DNA of 35,366 nt, from assembly GCA_902705835.1 (NCBI GenBank), contig CACSIN010000016.1:1-35366 (forward strand), in the 5' to 3' direction. The DNA comes from BD1-7 clade bacterium. GTDB lineage: Bacteria; Pseudomonadota; Gammaproteobacteria; Pseudomonadales; DT-91. The notes beneath the pieces were generated by a model. The model was not told where the DNA came from. It saw nothing but the letters and a program-made list of their open reading frames with translations, and did not search any database. Positions 23,538 through 31,193 of the stretch are shown piece by piece (position 1 is the stretch's first letter; each line of letters starts with the position of its first letter). A program made the position numbers and the translations under genes.

Positions 23538-24076
23538 AGATGCCTGAGCTGAATGATTCATTACTCAACATGTGTTCCCGGCGTTAATTATCTGATACAC
23601 CCTTGCTGGGTTTATCTCACACTAGAAATACATACATCTTGAGTGCGTATTACCTAATTTGGACACTATACATATTTTTTAGTACGCCTTTATGTACAAA
23701 AAAAATAACAAAATCAGTATTAACCCAACCCATCAAAACCTACTACCAACTCTAGAAACAGCACTAATTTTCCCATTAGTATTTAACACACATTAGTTAG
23801 CCAACGTAGAAACTAACGTTTTTACTGAATTTTTATGTATAGTATCGGCGCTCGTATTGTCGCTTAAGCAGAGAATTCATCTCCGCGTCGGCACAATCGT
23901 ATATTTTCCAATTCACACATACCTTTTTATTGGCTGAAGAAATAGCACTGAAGACGGCTGCATCGATCTTATCGATATTGATATCACTGCGTATCCGGGG
24001 TATTTCGTTGCTTACCAGCCGCTAGTTGCATAATGCTATTAGAGCGCCAACAATCGGATTAAAAACAAGGCTTGAA
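23538..24076. other. AT-rich intergenic region before the DUF2167 gene
   Basis: This 539-bp region is strongly AT-rich between about 23640 and 23850. On the - strand a 62-codon frame with protein-like composition is open from 24021 down to a stop at 23835-23833, but it has no start codon near its upstream end and is entered through an in-frame TAG. It could be a gene remnant. The promoter of the DUF2167 gene should lie here; no pair of boxes is convincing. Confidence 0.4.
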
Positions 24077-24967
24077 ATGATTTATCGAATGATCTTGGGG
24101 TTAGCAATTTGTAGTTTATCGTTTTTCTCTCTCGCTGAAGATAACAGTGAAATGTCCCCCGAGGAGGAAAAATACATTACCTGGGCCAAAGGAATTTGGG
24201 ATTCTTTGGATAGAAAGTCCGGCGTCGTAAAAATCGACCAAGCGAATGCTGTATTAAACATTCCAGAAAAATTCTACTACCTCGGCCCTGAAGATTCAGA
24301 AACCGTTCTTGTCGAAGTTTGGGGAAACCCGCCAAGCCAAAACACACTGGGCATGCTATTTCCGGCTGATACAACGCCATTTGATAGTGACTCTTGGGCT
24401 GTGACTATCGAATACGAAGAAGATGGCTATGTATCAGATGAAGACGCCGACGATATTGATTACAACGATCTTTTAAGTCAAATGAAGGACGACACTCAAT
24501 CTTCTAGTAATGAACGGGTCAAAGAAGGCTACGAGCCAATCGAATTAATCGGTTGGGCTTCTCCTCCATTTTATGACGTAAACGAAAAGAAATTGCATTG
24601 GGCGAAAGAAATCAAATTCGGTGATCAAGAAACAAATACCCTGAATTACAATATTCGAGTACTCGGCCGAAAAGGTGTGCTGGTTCTAAATTTCATTGCC
24701 GACATGGATCAAAAAGCAACGATAGATGCCAATATTTCTGATGTCTTAGCCGTAGCAGAGTTCGATCAGGGCTCAAAATACAGCGACTTCAACCCAGAAA
24801 TTGATGAGGTAGCCGCCTACGGGCTCGGCGCACTTGTTGCCGGTAAGGTAATTGCCAAAACGGGGTTTCTCGCGATGGCGTTGCTGTTTCTTAAGAAGTT
24901 CGGTGTATTTATCCTTCTTGGATTAGGAACTCTATTCGGCAAACTATTTTCGCGCAAAAAAGCATAG
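24077..24967 (+). CDS. DUF2167 membrane protein, 296 aa
   Basis: ATG 24077 is chosen over a TTG 17 codons upstream because AAGG lies six bases before it and a signal peptide follows (MIYRMILGLAICSLSFFSLA, then EDNS). The mature part carries the family marks: a GVVKIDQANAVLNIPEKFYY strand, VEVWGNPP, an acidic EEDGYVSDEDADDIDYNDLL stretch, GWASPPFYD at about 159-167 followed by KLHWAKEI, and NYNIRVLGRKGVLVLNFIAD. The C-terminus has two hydrophobic segments (LGALVAGKVIAKTGFLAMAL and FGVFILLGLGTLFGKLF) and a basic end. DUF2167 proteins are exported, membrane-anchored proteins of unknown function with that order of parts. The gene converges on the metalloprotease gene. Confidence 0.86.
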   Translation: MIYRMILGLAICSLSFFSLAEDNSEMSPEEEKYITWAKGIWDSLDRKSGVVKIDQANAVLNIPEKFYYLGPEDSETVLVEVWGNPPSQNTLGMLFPADTTPFDSDSWAVTIEYEEDGYVSDEDADDIDYNDLLSQMKDDTQSSSNERVKEGYEPIELIGWASPPFYDVNEKKLHWAKEIKFGDQETNTLNYNIRVLGRKGVLVLNFIADMDQKATIDANISDVLAVAEFDQGSKYSDFNPEIDEVAAYGLGALVAGKVIAKTGFLAMALLFLKKFGVFILLGLGTLFGKLFSRKKA

Positions 24968-25081
24968 CAAACCATTGCCCCCTCCTTGGCTTACAATCGG
25001 CAATCCCTCCTCTCATTTGGATTGTCGATGTAGATCGTTAGTACGATAACGAAAGACCACTGCTTACCCATAAAATAACAA

Positions 25082-25109
25082 CTACAGCCGGTATTGAACC
25101 GGGCTGCAG
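25082..25109. terminator. Hairpin between convergent genes, probable bidirectional terminator
   Basis: CTACAGCCGGT (25082-25092) and ACCGGGCTGCAG (25098-25109) form an 11-bp stem with one bulge and one GU pair around a 5-base loop. It lies between the DUF2167 stop and the metalloprotease stop. The - strand continues into TTGTTATTTTA and the + strand into TGCCATTTTAT, so both directions have T-rich sequence after the stem, though neither is a continuous run. Confidence 0.65.
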
Positions 25110-25129
25110 TGCCATTTTATAGCCCAGCC

Positions 25130-26890
25130 TTACGCCAATCGGCGACGATACAAGACCAACAACAATGAAAACGCAGCCATCAGGTTAATTGCGCCAAATG
25201 CCGGTGGTTTCGGAGCTGGCGTAGGCGCTGGAGTCGGCTCTGGTTCTGGTTCTGGTTCTGGCTGCGGATCCGGGTCAGGATCTGTTGTGCCGGCACCAAC
25301 GGTAAAGTTGGTCGCAACTGTGTTGTTTGCTGTCGATGTTTCAAACGCGTTAACTACCACGGCAGATACTGATAAATTCGCATTCTGCTGTGGTGTTAGA
25401 TCCACGGCTAATTGCTGCGATACAGCCAGATTATTATGTGCACAGGTGAAGCTCAGGCCATTACCCGCAACCGTACATGCAGCACCGGCTAAGCTCGCCG
25501 TATTGATTGAAGCATTGGTCACTGTGCCAGTCACTGAGGCGCTATCAGGGCTACCAAAACCTGTGGATGCCGATACCGCGTAGGTTTGAGTAAAAGCCGT
25601 ATTCTCAGTAATACTCGCTGGTGCAGCATCCGCAACAACTGCAACGTTCACGGGCGGTAGATAGCAGTTTTTGATCGAGGATTGCGAAGCGATTTTCGCG
25701 GAAACAACTTCTTCGCTGCAGCTGGAGAATTCGGTCGGGGTGACACCTAATTGTGAATTCATCACAAAACCCGTGGTTGGACACGATGGGCTATTACCAC
25801 TGGGATCTCCGTCGTGTGAGGCATTCAGGTTGTGCCCAATTTCATGCGCGATAGTCGCAGCTGTGCGCGCCATATTGACGGAACCGCCGCTAAAAGATAA
25901 CTGTGATGTACCCGTTCCCAGCGCAAAATTACTGCAAGCGCTATCTATCCAAGCAACACCAATGGTGGAACCATTAAAATCACGGCCGGTAACATAGTGC
26001 AGCAGCGCGCGCTCTTGTTGCAGATGATCAAATTTCGCCGCCGTAGAACCGTTCGACTGATAGAATTGCGTAAGTACTTGACCGCACGTCCCGCTACCTC
26101 GGAATTGATCACATTTACGGGATGTTACCTCTTCAAGTAAAGCGCTAGATACCGTTGTGTTACTCACAAACTGACCGCCACCTTGCGTATTATCGCTATC
26201 GGTAATAAAGCGTGATGTCAGCACATTAAAGCGCATGTTGAATTGGTTAGCGTAATAGCCTTCAACCATATTCAATAGTGCATTAGCATTGCTGGTGACG
26301 TTGGCGTTGGCTGTACCAGCACTATTGAAGGTATTGATAAAGCTTTGGTCATAAACAACTTCAAGGTTGGCTGCGATACAAACGCCATCAACCAGAGTGC
26401 CGCATAAATCAGAATACGATGAAGATAACTCCGCAGGTACTAGCAGAGCAGAATGTGAGCCACCATCATTGGGCAGCTCAAAGCTGCTGCCGTCAACACC
26501 ACAAGTGGCGTCTTCATCGCCGTCGCTCAAACTGCCGGCAACCAGTTTATTAAAAACGTCGCCATTACTAGAACCCGCAGCTGCAGCATTAATCTCATGA
26601 AGTTGCCCGTTAATGACGGCAAGGCCGGTTAAGCTGCCATCAGAAAATTCAGAGAAGCGAACCCAGCCGTTGATGTCGTCGGTAAACGCACCGGCATAAT
26701 GTGTCGCAGATTGAGAGCCGTCCGTGCCCTGTGCGAAGGTGTCCACCACTTCGACTTGCAAAGGATATGATTGACCATCTATGTCAATCGAACGTGTTTC
26801 GGCCATCGCAACGTGAACAAAGCTCATTGACAGCGTTAGCCCAATGGCATTGATCGCACGATTAGCACGGCGTTTTAGGCGTGTATTCAT
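25130..26890 (-). CDS. Secreted reprolysin-like zinc metalloprotease with C-terminal anchor, 586 aa
   Basis: The N-terminus is a signal peptide (a basic KRRANRA start, then LTLSMSFVHVAMA before ETRS). The catalytic motif HEIGHNLNASH lies at residues 349-359: zinc ligands H349, H353 and H359, catalytic E350, and a Met-turn GFVMNS downstream, which is the M12B/metzincin pattern with Asn where Gly is usual in the middle. Several cysteines in and after this domain fit disulfides. A CARDB/adhesion-like beta domain follows (VAVVADAAPASITENTAFTQ), then a Pro-Glu linker and a C-terminal anchor: FGAINLMAAFSLLLVLYRRR. That last part is like C-terminal sorting signals of the GlyGly-CTERM type, although no Gly pair is present. 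It is probably exported and held at the cell surface or released. No ribosome site of note precedes ATG 26890. Confidence 0.86.
   Translation of the reverse strand: MNTRLKRRANRAINAIGLTLSMSFVHVAMAETRSIDIDGQSYPLQVEVVDTFAQGTDGSQSATHYAGAFTDDINGWVRFSEFSDGSLTGLAVINGQLHEINAAAAGSSNGDVFNKLVAGSLSDGDEDATCGVDGSSFELPNDGGSHSALLVPAELSSSYSDLCGTLVDGVCIAANLEVVYDQSFINTFNSAGTANANVTSNANALLNMVEGYYANQFNMRFNVLTSRFITDSDNTQGGGQFVSNTTVSSALLEEVTSRKCDQFRGSGTCGQVLTQFYQSNGSTAAKFDHLQQERALLHYVTGRDFNGSTIGVAWIDSACSNFALGTGTSQLSFSGGSVNMARTAATIAHEIGHNLNASHDGDPSGNSPSCPTTGFVMNSQLGVTPTEFSSCSEEVVSAKIASQSSIKNCYLPPVNVAVVADAAPASITENTAFTQTYAVSASTGFGSPDSASVTGTVTNASINTASLAGAACTVAGNGLSFTCAHNNLAVSQQLAVDLTPQQNANLSVSAVVVNAFETSTANNTVATNFTVGAGTTDPDPDPQPEPEPEPEPTPAPTPAPKPPAFGAINLMAAFSLLLVLYRRRLA
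25228..25272 (-). repeat. Tandem Pro-Glu repeat in metalloprotease linker
   Basis: On the - strand the linker between the last domain and the anchor is made of DP and EP repeats (DPDPDPQPEPEPEPEP, then TPAPTPAPKP). On the + strand the core reads as GGTTCT three times in a row at about 25240-25260. Repeats in 6-bp units keep the frame, so length changes would alter linker length without breaking the protein. Confidence 0.7.
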
Positions 26891-27301
26891 TATTATTGAC
26901 CGTTATAGCTAGTGGCTTTTTTTGGCAAGTTTATGTCATTGGGTGTTTTGCCGCTACAGGTTATCTCGAGAGCTACGACCAGATCACGTATCGAGCGGAA
27001 ACACCGCACAAAATGCCAACACACATAGCAACAGGTAAAGAGACACAAACCTGTCTGTCACCCAAACCTTCAATGACATCAACAACATGCCGGATATACG
27101 CTGCTGAACTTTGAAAACGAATTCAGGAGATCATCGTCGCTCTGGTCGAGCGCCGGTAGTTTCTCAAAAGAGGTATTCTCTGATCTAACTTTTCATATTT
27201 TTGGCCAGTTCTATTGTGGTTGATATACCGTTATTGCCATGCACAAACACCAACATTTATCGTACACTCGCAATGAATCGCAACCCTCGAGAATAAGCAC
27301 C
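26891..27301. other. Intergenic region between divergent metalloprotease and TfoX-like genes
   Basis: This 411-bp gap must hold the promoters of both neighbours. A rightward frame at 26881-27114 overlaps the metalloprotease start and has no ribosome site. I see no repeat, RNA gene or clear promoter pair here. Confidence 0.4.
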
Positions 27302-27673
27302 ATGGCCTACGATGAAGGGCTCGCAGAAAGACTCTCCATGCATTTTTCCGGTCGCCCGGATGTTGACATCAAACGTATGTTTGGCGGCCTTTGCTTTATG
27401 GTGTCTGAGCATATGTGCTGTGGCATCCTGGGTGAGATGCTCATGGCGCGTGTTGGCCCCGACAACTACGCCGCTTGTTTAAACGATCCGCATGTTGATG
27501 AAATGGACTTTACCGGCAAGCCCATGAAAGGCTTGGTGTATGTATCGCCCGACGGCTATGAAAGCGATGCCGATCTCGTACGCTGGATTCATCTATGCGA
27601 AGCCTTTGTCAGAACCTTGCCGCCTAAACCGATTAAGCCGCCGAAAAAGCCTAAGCCACGTAAAGCGCCCTAA
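27302..27673 (+). CDS. TfoX N-terminal-domain protein, 123 aa
   Basis: I start at ATG 27302 because the family fold begins there; the open frame runs 21 codons further left with no ribosome site. The product reads MAYDEGLAERLSMHFSGRPD, then KRMFGGLCFMV at about 24-34, with a CCGILGEMLMARVG strand, a MDFTGKPMKGLVYV strand and a helical AFVRTLP end. This is the TfoX N-terminal domain alone, without the C-terminal TfoX domain that bacterial competence regulators such as Sxy carry. Its role is unknown; it is cytosolic. The tail is an unusual Lys-Pro-rich stretch (PPKPIKPPKKPKPRKAP), very basic, which might bind nucleic acid; that part is inference. Confidence 0.85.
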   Translation: MAYDEGLAERLSMHFSGRPDVDIKRMFGGLCFMVSEHMCCGILGEMLMARVGPDNYAACLNDPHVDEMDFTGKPMKGLVYVSPDGYESDADLVRWIHLCEAFVRTLPPKPIKPPKKPKPRKAP

Positions 27674-27798
27674 AAAGTAATAGAAACACCAACAATAAAC
27701 CCACTCGATGCGCTCGTACCCGAATTCACACTTGATACCCGCCAAAGGTATCCTAGGCACTCGGAATTACGGCACATCGGGCAGTAACAGTAAGCCGA

Positions 27799-28344
27799 TT
27801 AGTCAGCCAACAGCGCTTCAGTGGTAATGACGTTGGCATACGCGAAACTCAACGACGACATATACGCGTTGTGGGTATCTTCGGCGGAGACCGACGCATC
27901 ACCAAAGGTCACTTCACGACTCGCGCAGGCGTCTTCGGCCACGGTAACTTGATATCCTAAATCGGAAGCCGCACGCGTCGCTGCATCAATGCACATATGG
28001 CTCATCGCGCCGATAATCACGAGCTCGCTGATGTTGTTCGCTTGCAACTGCTGGTGCAGATCTGTGTCAATAAAGGCATTCACTTTGCGTTTCATAACAA
28101 CGGCTTCGCCCTCAATCGGGGCAACATCTGAATGAATTTCAACGCCAGGTGAGCCCGGCTTAAAGAAAGGCGCATCGGCACTTTCAAACTCGTGATACAC
28201 ATGAAAAACCGCGCGTTTTTGAGCTCTATAACTTGCGAGTATTCGCTTCGCATTGGCGCTGGCGAGTGCAATATTGTGCAACTCCCATTCGCCGCCGGGG
28301 TAGTAATCATTCTGCAGATCAATAATCAGTAAGGCTTGTGTCAT
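27799..28344 (-). CDS. Isochorismatase-family cysteine hydrolase, 181 aa
   Basis: ATG 28344 is chosen because CTGGAG lies just upstream and the fold starts there; the open frame continues 27 codons further with no ribosome site. The product opens MTQALLIIDLQNDYYPGGEW (Asp9 of the catalytic triad). It has VVMKRKVNAF with a catalytic Lys at 85 or 87, and the nucleophile Cys118 in IGAMSHMCIDAATRAASDLG followed by the VTVAEDACAS strand. These are the Asp-Lys-Cys triad of the family. Substrate cannot be assigned; family members cleave amides or isochorismate. It is divergent from a GlxA-type AraC regulator across about 100 bp, an arrangement seen for such hydrolases, and the regulator is likely to control it. 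Confidence 0.88.
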   Translation of the reverse strand: MTQALLIIDLQNDYYPGGEWELHNIALASANAKRILASYRAQKRAVFHVYHEFESADAPFFKPGSPGVEIHSDVAPIEGEAVVMKRKVNAFIDTDLHQQLQANNISELVIIGAMSHMCIDAATRAASDLGYQVTVAEDACASREVTFGDASVSAEDTHNAYMSSLSFAYANVITTEALLAD

Positions 28345-28446
28345 GGTGTACTCCAGTGCTGTGTATTTAACATCAGGGATAGTATGCCGCTGACAAATCA
28401 CATAATCTGGAGGCAAATCTGACATTCACAGGGTTATTTACGCCAT
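28345..28446. promoter_or_regulatory. Shared promoter region of hydrolase and GlxA regulator
   Basis: This short divergent region carries two copies of CTGACA (28390-28395 and 28419-28424), each followed by an A/T-rich pair and TC (CTGACAAATC, CTGACATTC), 29 bases apart. Direct repeats of this sort are typical binding sites of AraC-type activators. That the GlxA-type regulator binds them is inference. Confidence 0.4.
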
Positions 28447-29379
28447 ATGCAGCCTGCCCCTATTTCAGTACTCGTGATCGATTACCCCGGCGCAATGCAG
28501 TCGGCCATCGCCGGCTGGAAAGATCTGTTTGCGCTGGCGAACCGCATGACAGAGGAAGACGCTGCAGATACCCGATTTATTGTTGATTACGCCCACGTAG
28601 ATCACCTACCCGCCAACACCGTCTATACACTGGTACTACTACCGCCGAGTGTCGAAGGTGATTACTACTGCACCCCTGCCCGCGCTTTAATCGATTGGCT
28701 ACTTCAGCACCATCAACAAGGGAGTGTGCTGTGCTCTGCCTGCGCAGGCAGTTTTATTCTAGCGGCAACGGGCTTAGTTGATGGCAGGCCGGTTACAACA
28801 CATTGGGCCTTGGCAAACGAACTGGCCGATGCCTACCCTCAGTTACGGTTGGATGCGCAAGAAATCTTGGTCAACGATGGTGATATTATCAGCGCCGGCG
28901 GTTTGATGTCTTGGGTAGACCTTGGGCTTGAAATCGTTGCGCAATACGCCAGCGCGGCAACGATGCGAAAGCTCGGACGGTACATGATTGTAGATACCGC
29001 CAAGCGACAACAGCAATACTACAGCAGCTTTTCACCGCGCTTCGATCACGGTGATGCCTCGGTCGTAAAAGCACAGCATTTTTTACAGCAGCATTACACC
29101 AAACCGCTGCGTATTCCCGACCTCGCAAAGCACACTCATTTAAGCCAACGCACACTCTTACGACGGTTTACCGAAAACACAGAACTGAGCCCTTTGATGT
29201 ACCTGCAGCGCGTTCGAGTACAAAAGGCGTGCGATCTTTTGGAATCCTCGCAGCAAAGTATCGAATCGATTACCTACCAGGTTGGCTACAACGATGTATC
29301 AGCATTTCGTAAGATCTTTAAACGCACGATGGGGCTCTCACCCGCTGAATTTCGCTTGCGCTTCGGCGGGCTGCGTTGA
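28447..29379 (+). CDS. GlxA-family AraC regulator with DJ-1/PfpI domain, 310 aa
   Basis: ATG 28447 starts a two-domain protein. Residues 1-180 are a DJ-1/PfpI amidase-like fold: ISVLVIDYPGAMQSAIAGWK, TLVLLPPSVEGDYY, and a nucleophile-elbow-like CSACAGSFILAATGLVDGR around C96-C99, then TTHWALANELADAYP. Residues about 205-310 are the AraC DNA-binding domain, with HTHLSQRTLLRRF as the first helix-turn-helix and YQVGYNDVSAFRKIFKRTMG with SPAEFR as the second. This combination is the GlxA family of transcription activators; the DJ-1 part usually senses a signal rather than acting as an enzyme. It is divergent from the isochorismatase-type hydrolase and probably controls it. Confidence 0.92.
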   Translation: MQPAPISVLVIDYPGAMQSAIAGWKDLFALANRMTEEDAADTRFIVDYAHVDHLPANTVYTLVLLPPSVEGDYYCTPARALIDWLLQHHQQGSVLCSACAGSFILAATGLVDGRPVTTHWALANELADAYPQLRLDAQEILVNDGDIISAGGLMSWVDLGLEIVAQYASAATMRKLGRYMIVDTAKRQQQYYSSFSPRFDHGDASVVKAQHFLQQHYTKPLRIPDLAKHTHLSQRTLLRRFTENTELSPLMYLQRVRVQKACDLLESSQQSIESITYQVGYNDVSAFRKIFKRTMGLSPAEFRLRFGGLR

Positions 29380-29424
29380 TGAATAGAACCTGTAAAGGAC
29401 CATCGGAAATACCGAGGAGCCAAC

Positions 29425-29463
29425 GTGAGCGACGCCGAATCGGCAAACCCACCAACTCTGTGA
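29425..29463 (+). other. 13-codon micro-ORF with a strong ribosome site
   Basis: GAGGAG stands five bases before a GTG at 29425, which opens a 12-residue frame, MSDAESANPPTL, ending in TGA. It may be a leader peptide for the DoxX-like gene downstream, the surviving start of a lost gene, or chance. Nothing in the sequence decides between these. Confidence 0.3.
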
Positions 29464-29517
29464 TGACTCTTCGAAATCAACCCGTATGATAACGCCCTAC
29501 CAACACATCAATCACAG

Positions 29518-29545
29518 TGCTTCGAAGCGTCGATGTCTTGAAGCA
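29518..29545. repeat. Inverted repeat upstream of the DoxX-like gene
   Basis: TGCTTC (29518-29523) and GAAGCA (29540-29545) are inverse copies, and GCTTCGAAGC at 29519-29528 is itself a perfect 10-bp palindrome. The pair lies 53 bases before the DoxX-like start, a position that fits an operator. No binding protein is indicated. Confidence 0.4.
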
Positions 29546-29597
29546 TTAGTGATCATGTTTTTTAATCAATCTCCAAAACCACAAGGAATCTAGCGAT

Positions 29598-29996
29598 ATG
29601 CCACGCATCCCTCTTCTTATCATCGCCCTGTTTTTTATGATTGGCGGCATCGCGCATTTTGTGGTGATGGACTTTTTTGTACAGATGATGCCTGCGTATC
29701 TGGGCTACCACACCGAATTGGTGATTATCAGCGGCATACTTGAGATTCTCGGTGCTATCGGGCTTTTAGTGCCCCAAACACGATTACTGGCAGGGTATGG
29801 CCTACTTGCATTAATCGTTGCCGTTTACCCAGCTAACATCAATATGGCGCTGCACGCGGAAGATTTTAAAGACATTCCCCCAGCATTTTTGTACATTCGT
29901 TTACCAATACAGTTTTTATTTTTAGGCTTTGTTTGGTGGGCAATTAAACCGGAGCGTTTGGCAAGAAACAGTGCTAACACTAAAGCAACGGCTTAA
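29598..29996 (+). CDS. DoxX-like membrane protein, 132 aa
   Basis: ATG 29598 follows AAGGAA by about ten bases. The product has four membrane spans, at about residues 5-22 (PLLIIALFFMIGGIAHFVVM), 42-60, 66-82 and 98-118. The GGIAHF motif in span one and GLLALIVAVYPANINMALH in span three are DoxX/DUF-type marks. DoxX-family proteins are inner-membrane proteins; in some actinobacteria and gammaproteobacteria they are linked to thiol or redox stress, but function here is not established. Length is usual for a single-domain member. The next gene starts 50 bases downstream in the same direction with its own ribosome site, so the two may be an operon that ends at the terminator near 30580. Confidence 0.82.
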   Translation: MPRIPLLIIALFFMIGGIAHFVVMDFFVQMMPAYLGYHTELVIISGILEILGAIGLLVPQTRLLAGYGLLALIVAVYPANINMALHAEDFKDIPPAFLYIRLPIQFLFLGFVWWAIKPERLARNSANTKATA

Positions 29997-30046
29997 CGGC
30001 TAGCTATGCACAGACTATCTTTCAATATGATACCAACGAGGTAAGT

Positions 30047-30511
30047 ATGCGAGTTCGAGTTACTCAGGCTATATTGATGGCCATGGCGGTTTTGTCTCTT
30101 TCAGCATTTGCAGAAGGCATCAGCCGTGCAGAAGTCGATGCATTGATCAAAAAAATGGATACCGGCATTAACACCAAAAACGTCGAAGCCGTTAGCGACA
30201 CGCTAAGCGATAACATCAACATCACGATCAACATCGAGATGTTCGGCTCGAAGCAGGTGATGACCCCCAACAAACAAACGTACATCACACTGCTACGTGA
30301 TGGTTGGAAAACCTACGAGCAATATACTTACAAACGTACGGATGAGAAGGTTCAGCTGGAGCCAACAAAAGCAATCATCCAAGCAACAGTAACGGAATCC
30401 TTTGTCGTCGGCGGCACAAAGATCACTGGCGTAACACAAGAAACGTCGGTCGCTGAGAAAGTTGATGGAAAGCTGCTCTTTACGCAAATCACAGGCGATT
30501 CAAAAATGTAA
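30047..30511 (+). CDS. Secreted NTF2-like (SnoaL-type) protein, 154 aa
   Basis: GAGGT precedes ATG 30047. The signal peptide is MRVRVTQAILMAMAVLSLSA with cleavage after FA, before EGISRAEV. The mature part fits a cone-shaped NTF2-like fold: two helices (DALIKKMDTGINTKNVEAVS and TYITLLRDGWKTYEQ) packed on strands NINITINIEM, KAIIQATVTESFVV and TSVAEKVDGKLLFTQITGDS. Such proteins bind small hydrophobic ligands or act as enzymes; I see no catalytic residue set. It would act in the periplasm. It is followed 20 bases later by a clear intrinsic terminator, so it is the last gene of its transcript. Confidence 0.72.
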   Translation: MRVRVTQAILMAMAVLSLSAFAEGISRAEVDALIKKMDTGINTKNVEAVSDTLSDNINITINIEMFGSKQVMTPNKQTYITLLRDGWKTYEQYTYKRTDEKVQLEPTKAIIQATVTESFVVGGTKITGVTQETSVAEKVDGKLLFTQITGDSKM

Positions 30512-30530
30512 ATTGGCAAGCACGGCCCGA

Positions 30531-30585
30531 TCACCGAAGGGCAAAAGCAGTCATTCTAACCTGCTTTGTCCGTTGGTGATTTTTT
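30531..30585 (+). terminator. Intrinsic terminator after the NTF2-like gene
   Basis: TCACCGAAGGGCAAAAGCAG (30531-30550) pairs with CTGCTTTGTCCGTTGGTGA (30561-30579), with a few mismatches and one bulge, around a 10-base loop, and is followed by TTTTTT. It begins 20 bases after the stop codon and should end the transcript. Confidence 0.85.
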
Positions 30586-30857
30586 CCCGGTTTTTCTGTT
30601 CCTGTTTTTCTATTCTTCTCTCCATTTCTCTCTATTCTTTTTACTTCCGTTCTTCCTTGCCGTTCCGTTACTTTCTTCTGCATTACCTGCCCTCCAGTTT
30701 GTATCAAGTCGATGAGAACCCATAACGTTCTTTTCCTCCGATAGGTAATCGCGGACTACCCAACACTATTGCCCTCCCCCTGCTCATTGGAACCCGAACC
30801 AACAAAGCAGGTCTGAGCCTGAACAGTTATTCAAACCATTCAGCAATGGGGACTTTC
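30580..30857. other. Non-coding region with a long pyrimidine-rich tract
   Basis: From 30580 to 30700 the + strand is about 84% pyrimidine (102 of 121 bases by my count), starting with the terminator T-run. A rightward open frame covers part of it but has a composition of Ser/Phe/Leu only from the TTC/TCT bias and no ribosome site. The rest, 30701-30857, is ordinary sequence leading to the DUF6506 gene. Confidence 0.6.
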
Positions 30858-31178
30858 ATGCTGCCAAATCTAAAAAAGTGGGCTTTTTTCTATTTCTCAC
30901 CGGGGTTTTCACCGTCGACTCATACCAGTATCAGTGAAAACGAACATTGCACCTTTATCAGCGTTGGTTTTGACCCTTCGGCAAAAAACGACGATTCCAT
31001 CGTAGAAACAGCAACACGCCTAGCAAACGACGGTGTGCAGACGATCGAATTATGTGGAGGATTCGGGCCTGAGTGGGTCGTTAAGATCGAGAATGCGATG
31101 TCGAAAAACGTACCGATCGGCAGCGTGACATATGGCCCCAAATATCGGGCAAGCTTGCTTGAAATTATGAAGCCTTAA
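30846..31178 (+). CDS. DUF6506-family protein, 110 aa
   Basis: The start is uncertain: ATG 30846 or, four codons later, ATG 30858 with a weak GGGGA before it. The family core begins LKKWAFFYFSPGFSPS and continues with FISVGFDPSAKNDDSIVETA, then a helix and the signature VQTIELCGGFGPEWVVKIEN, closing with VPIGSVTYGPKY. The ELCGGFGPEW and G-VTYGP motifs are those I recall for DUF6506. It is a small soluble protein, cytosolic, function unknown. It converges on the M20 gene; only 15 bases separate the two stops, with no obvious terminator between them. Confidence 0.8.
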   Translation: MGTFMLPNLKKWAFFYFSPGFSPSTHTSISENEHCTFISVGFDPSAKNDDSIVETATRLANDGVQTIELCGGFGPEWVVKIENAMSKNVPIGSVTYGPKYRASLLEIMKP

Positions 31179-31193
31179 AAGCAGCCCTCAGCG

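Noticed and set aside
26881..27114. 77-codon + strand frame overlapping the start of the metalloprotease gene
   Set aside because: Overlaps the real gene start on the opposite strand and has no ribosome site.
30462..30725. 87-codon + strand frame through the pyrimidine tract
   Set aside because: Composition (Ser, Phe, Leu, Cys) is a by-product of the pyrimidine bias, and it overlaps the end of the NTF2-like gene and its terminator.
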